NCBI GenBank assembly: GCA_026770585.1 | Contig: MU646707.1 | Location: 355,115-366,792, forward strand | Source: Baffinella frigidus | Taxonomy: Eukaryota; Cryptophyceae; Cryptomonadales; Baffinellaceae | DNA: 11,678 nt | Direction of reading: 5' to 3' | In this document: positions 11,498 to 11,678 of the stretch, piece by piece | Position numbering within the stretch: the first letter of the stretch is position 1 | How the letters are laid out: every line of letters starts with the position of its first letter | Program-made: the position numbers and the translations under genes | Notes under the pieces: model-generated | The model's input: only the letters and a program-made list of their open reading frames with translations | Databases searched by the model: none | Told to the model about the DNA's origin: nothing

Positions 11498-11593
11498 GTA
11501 ACAGAATGAGGGTGAGGCCTCATTCCGTTTCAAACACCGAGTCGTTCCTCTCATGTGTGGTGTCCAACCCCCGGTCGGTCCACAGTCAACCCC

Positions 11594-11678
11594 ACACCCT
11601 AAACCCTAAACCCTAAACCCTGAACCCTGAACCCTAAACCCTAAATCCTGAACCCTAAACCCTGAACCCTAAACCCTA
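11594..11678. repeat. CCCTAAA/CCCTGAA array at right window edge
   Basis: About twelve heptamers mixing CCCTAAA, CCCTGAA and one ATCCTGA. The C-rich strand runs toward the right edge, opposite to a chromosome right end (which would read TTTAGGG), so this is interstitial or the array continues beyond the window. Confidence 0.9.

Noticed and set aside
11594-11678. True chromosome end at the right edge
   Set aside because: The strand orientation is opposite to that of a right telomere, the units are degenerate, and similar arrays occur inside genes.

Overview
This is nuclear DNA from a eukaryote, most likely a GC-rich alga or other photosynthetic protist. The sequence shows short coding segments bounded by GT...AG splice signals with matching codon phase. 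It also has many interstitial telomere-like arrays of the plant/algal type (CCCTAAA/TTTAGGG and variants), homopolymer C and G runs, microsatellites and small palindromic transposons. There are no bacterial-style operons, ribosome binding sites or CRISPR arrays. The phylum cannot be fixed from this window; a cryptophyte- or haptophyte-like alga is a guess.

Layout. (1) 1-861: first exon of a leftward gene A (691-861, signal peptide or anchor), followed by intronic or flanking sequence with a palindromic element and a perfect hairpin. (2) 862-1547: intergenic space between divergent genes A and B. (3) 1548-7484: rightward multi-exon gene B. It starts with a signal peptide or anchor exon, then an eight-cysteine exon, an acidic Glu/Gln-rich exon, a zone of tandemly duplicated mini-exons (about 2.8-5.2 kb) and five final exons whose splice phases fit. 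Two of the last introns (6607-6888 and 6944-7218) consist almost wholly of telomere-like heptamers. A minimal phase-compatible chain gives 1689 nt (562 residues), or 543 residues with the shorter exon 1. I do not recognise the family. (4) 7485-9842: no supported gene; three palindromic MITE-like elements and direct and inverted repeats. (5) 9843-11678: 3' end of a leftward cysteine-rich gene C (exons 11212-11274 and 9910-10032), again with telomere-like repeats in its intron and directly after its stop codon, plus duplicated exon copies.

Genes A and B are head to head, and each begins with a short basic-hydrophobic leader. B and C are convergent and both encode cysteine-rich segments. A theme of secreted or membrane-anchored disulfide-rich proteins is plausible, but no function is assigned. 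The most distinctive property is the architecture: telomere-like repeats used as intron bodies, together with extensive duplication of exon-intron fragments.
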